Shown: positions 62,160-64,000 of the stretch, one piece after another
Position numbering within the stretch: position 1 is the first letter of the stretch
Layout of the letters: each line of letters begins with the position of its first letter
Assembly (NCBI GenBank): GCA_965115815.1
Contig: OZ220465.1
Location: forward strand, 62,001-126,000
Length of the DNA: 64,000 bases
Reading direction: 5' to 3'
DNA from: VXPW01 sp965115815
Lineage (GTDB): Bacteria; Pseudomonadota; Alphaproteobacteria; TMED109
Program-made: the position numbers and the translations under genes
Notes under the pieces: model-generated
Told to the model about the DNA's origin: nothing
The model's database searches: none
The model's input: the letters and a program-made list of their open reading frames with translations, nothing else

Positions 62160-63098
62160 CCGGGTCGTACCATCCGGGACCGGGAGATCCGGGATCGTGA
62201 CCCGGTCCCACGCCGAACGCCCGCGCCGCGACCGCCGGCGTCGACGGGCGGGTGCGGCGAAGACGGCGTACCGTACGCCGAAGGAGCGGCGCTCTCGCGG
62301 ACCGCGACTGCACGACGCCATCGCCACGATCCTCGCGATCCGGGAGGAGTACCGGGACGGGCGGCAGGCCCGGCCGGAGACCCTGGAGACCACGGCCACC
62401 GCGGAACTCCTGGATCCGGTCCTCGAAGCCTTGGACGACCGGGATCTCGATTCCCTGGCGGAACGGGAACGCCCCCGAGGATTCGGCCGGGACGGGTGCG
62501 TTCGGCCCGGTCAGGCTCCGGTACGTAACGGTGCGGTAGGGGCCGGCCATGGGACTCGGCAGAACCCCGCGACGGCGGAGTCGGCACGGGCGGCACGGCT
62601 CTGCCGACGGCCGCAGGCCGGCTCCGGCGGGAACCGGGCAAGGGGGCCCGAGGGTGCTTCACCCCCCTTGACAAAGGGTGGGAAGCCCCCCCCCCGGTCC
62701 CGCCCGGCGAGGTTTCGGAGCGGCCCACGTGGAGGGAGGGAATGGCGAGCCGTGAACCGTCCGGAAGGTCGCGAACGCCGCGCGCGGGCAGCGGTCTGCC
62801 GGATCGTTTTGGCGCGCTGCGGCTTCCTTGGGGGTATCGGGTGTTCGGTCGCGAACGGACAAGTGCGCACGGGCGGCAACGGGTTTCCGACAGTCCGGGT
62901 GCGCCGGATCTCGGGAATCCGAGGCGCCACCCGACCCGGCGGCGGGTCGGCCTGTCGGTCCGGAGCGGGCGATCCGGCACCGCTTGTCCGGCCCGGCTGG
63001 CGGGCGTACCCCGGGCGGGGCGGGCTCCGCTCGATTGGAACCTCCCGAAGGAAGTCCGCCCGGATCCGCCCCCGGCCCGTGCGCCGGCGAGAACGACC
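62160..63098. other. About 940 bp without a recognised gene
   Basis: Contains the downstream end of the IS110-type element (limit unknown) and GC-rich intergenic sequence. Open frames are compositional shadows. A run of ten C near 62690 and a GGGGG-rich hairpin region at 62640-62700 are the only notable features. Confidence 0.35.
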
Positions 63099-63842
63099 CT
63101 ATTCGCGGTTGCCGAGCAGCTGCAGCAGGAATACGAACATCATCAGGAAATCAAGGTAGAGGCTGAGCGCTCCCATGACCGCCTGTTTCACGACGAGTTC
63201 CCCGGACTGTCCGGCTACGTACATTTCCTTGAGCTTCTGCGTATCGTAGGCCGTGAGCCCGGCAAAGACGAGTACTCCGATCACGGAAATTGCGAACTGC
63301 AGCGCACTGGAGGCGAGAAACAGATTCACCAACATCGCGATGAAGATGCCGATCATTCCCATGAACAGGAAGGAGCCGAGGCCGGACAGCGACCGCTTGG
63401 TCGTGTACCCCCAGACCGACATGGCAAGGAACATGGAGGCCGCGATGAAGAACACGCGAACGATGCTCTCGCCGGTGTAAACGAGGAAGATCGAGGACAG
63501 CGACACGCCGTAGCAGCCTGCCAGGATCCAGAACAGCGACTGCACGCTGGAGGCCTGCATGCGATGGGCGCGGAAACCCATCAGCAGGACCACCCCGAGA
63601 GGGGCGAACATGACCACCCAAGAAAGCGGCGCCGTATAGAGGGCCATGCCGAAGGAGGTCAGCGCTCCGTTGCTGACGGCCAGGGAGTACACCGCCAGCG
63701 CCACGCCCCCCGTGATTGCGAGGCCGGCCGTCATGTAGCTGTAGATTCGCAGCATGTAAGCGCGAAGACCTGCATCGACATCCGACAACTGGGATGCCTG
63801 CAGGCGAACGGTCGGATTGTTGGTGTAGTGGCCTAGGGCCAT
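63099..63842 (-). CDS. Bax inhibitor-1/YccA-family membrane protein
   Basis: 247 residues from the ATG at 63842 (MALGHYTNNPTVRLQASQLS). Seven transmembrane helices with family segments LRAYMLRIYSYMTAGLAITG, GGVALAVYSLAVSNG, WGYTTKRSLSGLGSFLFMGM, IGVLVFAGLTAYDTQKLKEM (the conserved acidic pair region) and LYLDFLMMFVFLLQLLG at the C terminus. A pH-sensitive calcium-leak-type membrane protein by family; FtsH-linked in enterobacteria. A TATACT -10-like hexamer (63922-63927) lies about 80 bp upstream with no clear -35. It ends in TAG at the usual length. Intact chromosomal gene. Confidence 0.93.
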   Translation of the reverse strand: MALGHYTNNPTVRLQASQLSDVDAGLRAYMLRIYSYMTAGLAITGGVALAVYSLAVSNGALTSFGMALYTAPLSWVVMFAPLGVVLLMGFRAHRMQASSVQSLFWILAGCYGVSLSSIFLVYTGESIVRVFFIAASMFLAMSVWGYTTKRSLSGLGSFLFMGMIGIFIAMLVNLFLASSALQFAISVIGVLVFAGLTAYDTQKLKEMYVAGQSGELVVKQAVMGALSLYLDFLMMFVFLLQLLGNRE

Positions 63843-64000
63843 GGACAAGCTCCCGTGAGATTCGACAGAGTCGTGCGGACACGCCGTACTGGCTTGCGGC
63901 CGCAAACGTGCACGCTCCAGAGTATATGGTAGCCGACCTCCGGATCGGCAACGGACCGGAGATTATGCGGACGGAGCGGCCCTTCGCAGGTGAATCTCCC

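Overview
The window is high-GC DNA, most likely from an alphaproteobacterium. The inference rests on gene content and order (aroK-aroB-CorC on one side, secreted protein-xerD-malyl-CoA lyase-accA on the other, and a split-A Mrp antiporter locus); no rRNA or other taxonomic marker is present. Dense insertion sequences (IS), MITEs and pseudogenes suggest relaxed selection or a host-associated lifestyle.

Layout. 1-3742: leftward housekeeping genes (AEC transporter start, CorC/HlyC-type protein, aroB, aroK). 3950-24300: a genomic island apparently inserted between aroK and the secreted-protein gene. It carries remnants of an XRE antitoxin and a DUF5131 gene, an intact 1586-residue Type ISP restriction-modification enzyme, and two convergent operons. 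One (rightward) encodes a MazG-like pyrophosphohydrolase and a uracil-DNA-glycosylase-like protein. The other (leftward) encodes an acyl-carrier-like protein, an XRE regulator, an ImmA/IrrE protease fused to a chagasin-type inhibitor domain, a papain-like (C1) peptidase and a frameshifted thymidylate-synthase-like protein. Each operon is interrupted by one copy of the same 2.7-kb IS66-type element, each with its own perfect 8-bp target duplication. The island's right side holds tyrosine recombinases and a DUF4338 (DruA-like)/ISAs1 transposon.

25108-33594: chromosomal genes (secreted protein, xerD, decayed malyl-CoA lyase, accA, MFS transporter, Nudix hydrolase, then leftward nfeD and SPFH genes). 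33816-41132: a ten-gene leftward Mrp-type cation/proton antiporter operon. 41133-58206: a mobile-element graveyard with IS630-type, ISNCY-type and IS66-derived elements, nested MITEs, and three copies of a mobile structured-RNA candidate. A DUF1828-type gene pair and an RTX calcium-binding protein gene sit within it. 58207-63098: a VOC protein, a hipA pseudogene split by a MITE, and an IS110-type element with a candidate bridge-RNA leader. 63099-63842: a leftward Bax inhibitor-1/YccA-family membrane protein.

The most interesting part is the convergent nucleotide/protease cluster at 9957-20473. It combines nucleotide pyrophosphohydrolysis, base excision, a thymidylate-synthase fold, a carrier protein, two proteases and a protease-inhibitor domain beside a Type ISP system. 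This looks like an uncharacterised defence or nucleotide-surveillance system, here silenced by IS insertions. All functional statements come from motifs read in the sequence and recalled family knowledge; no database search was run.
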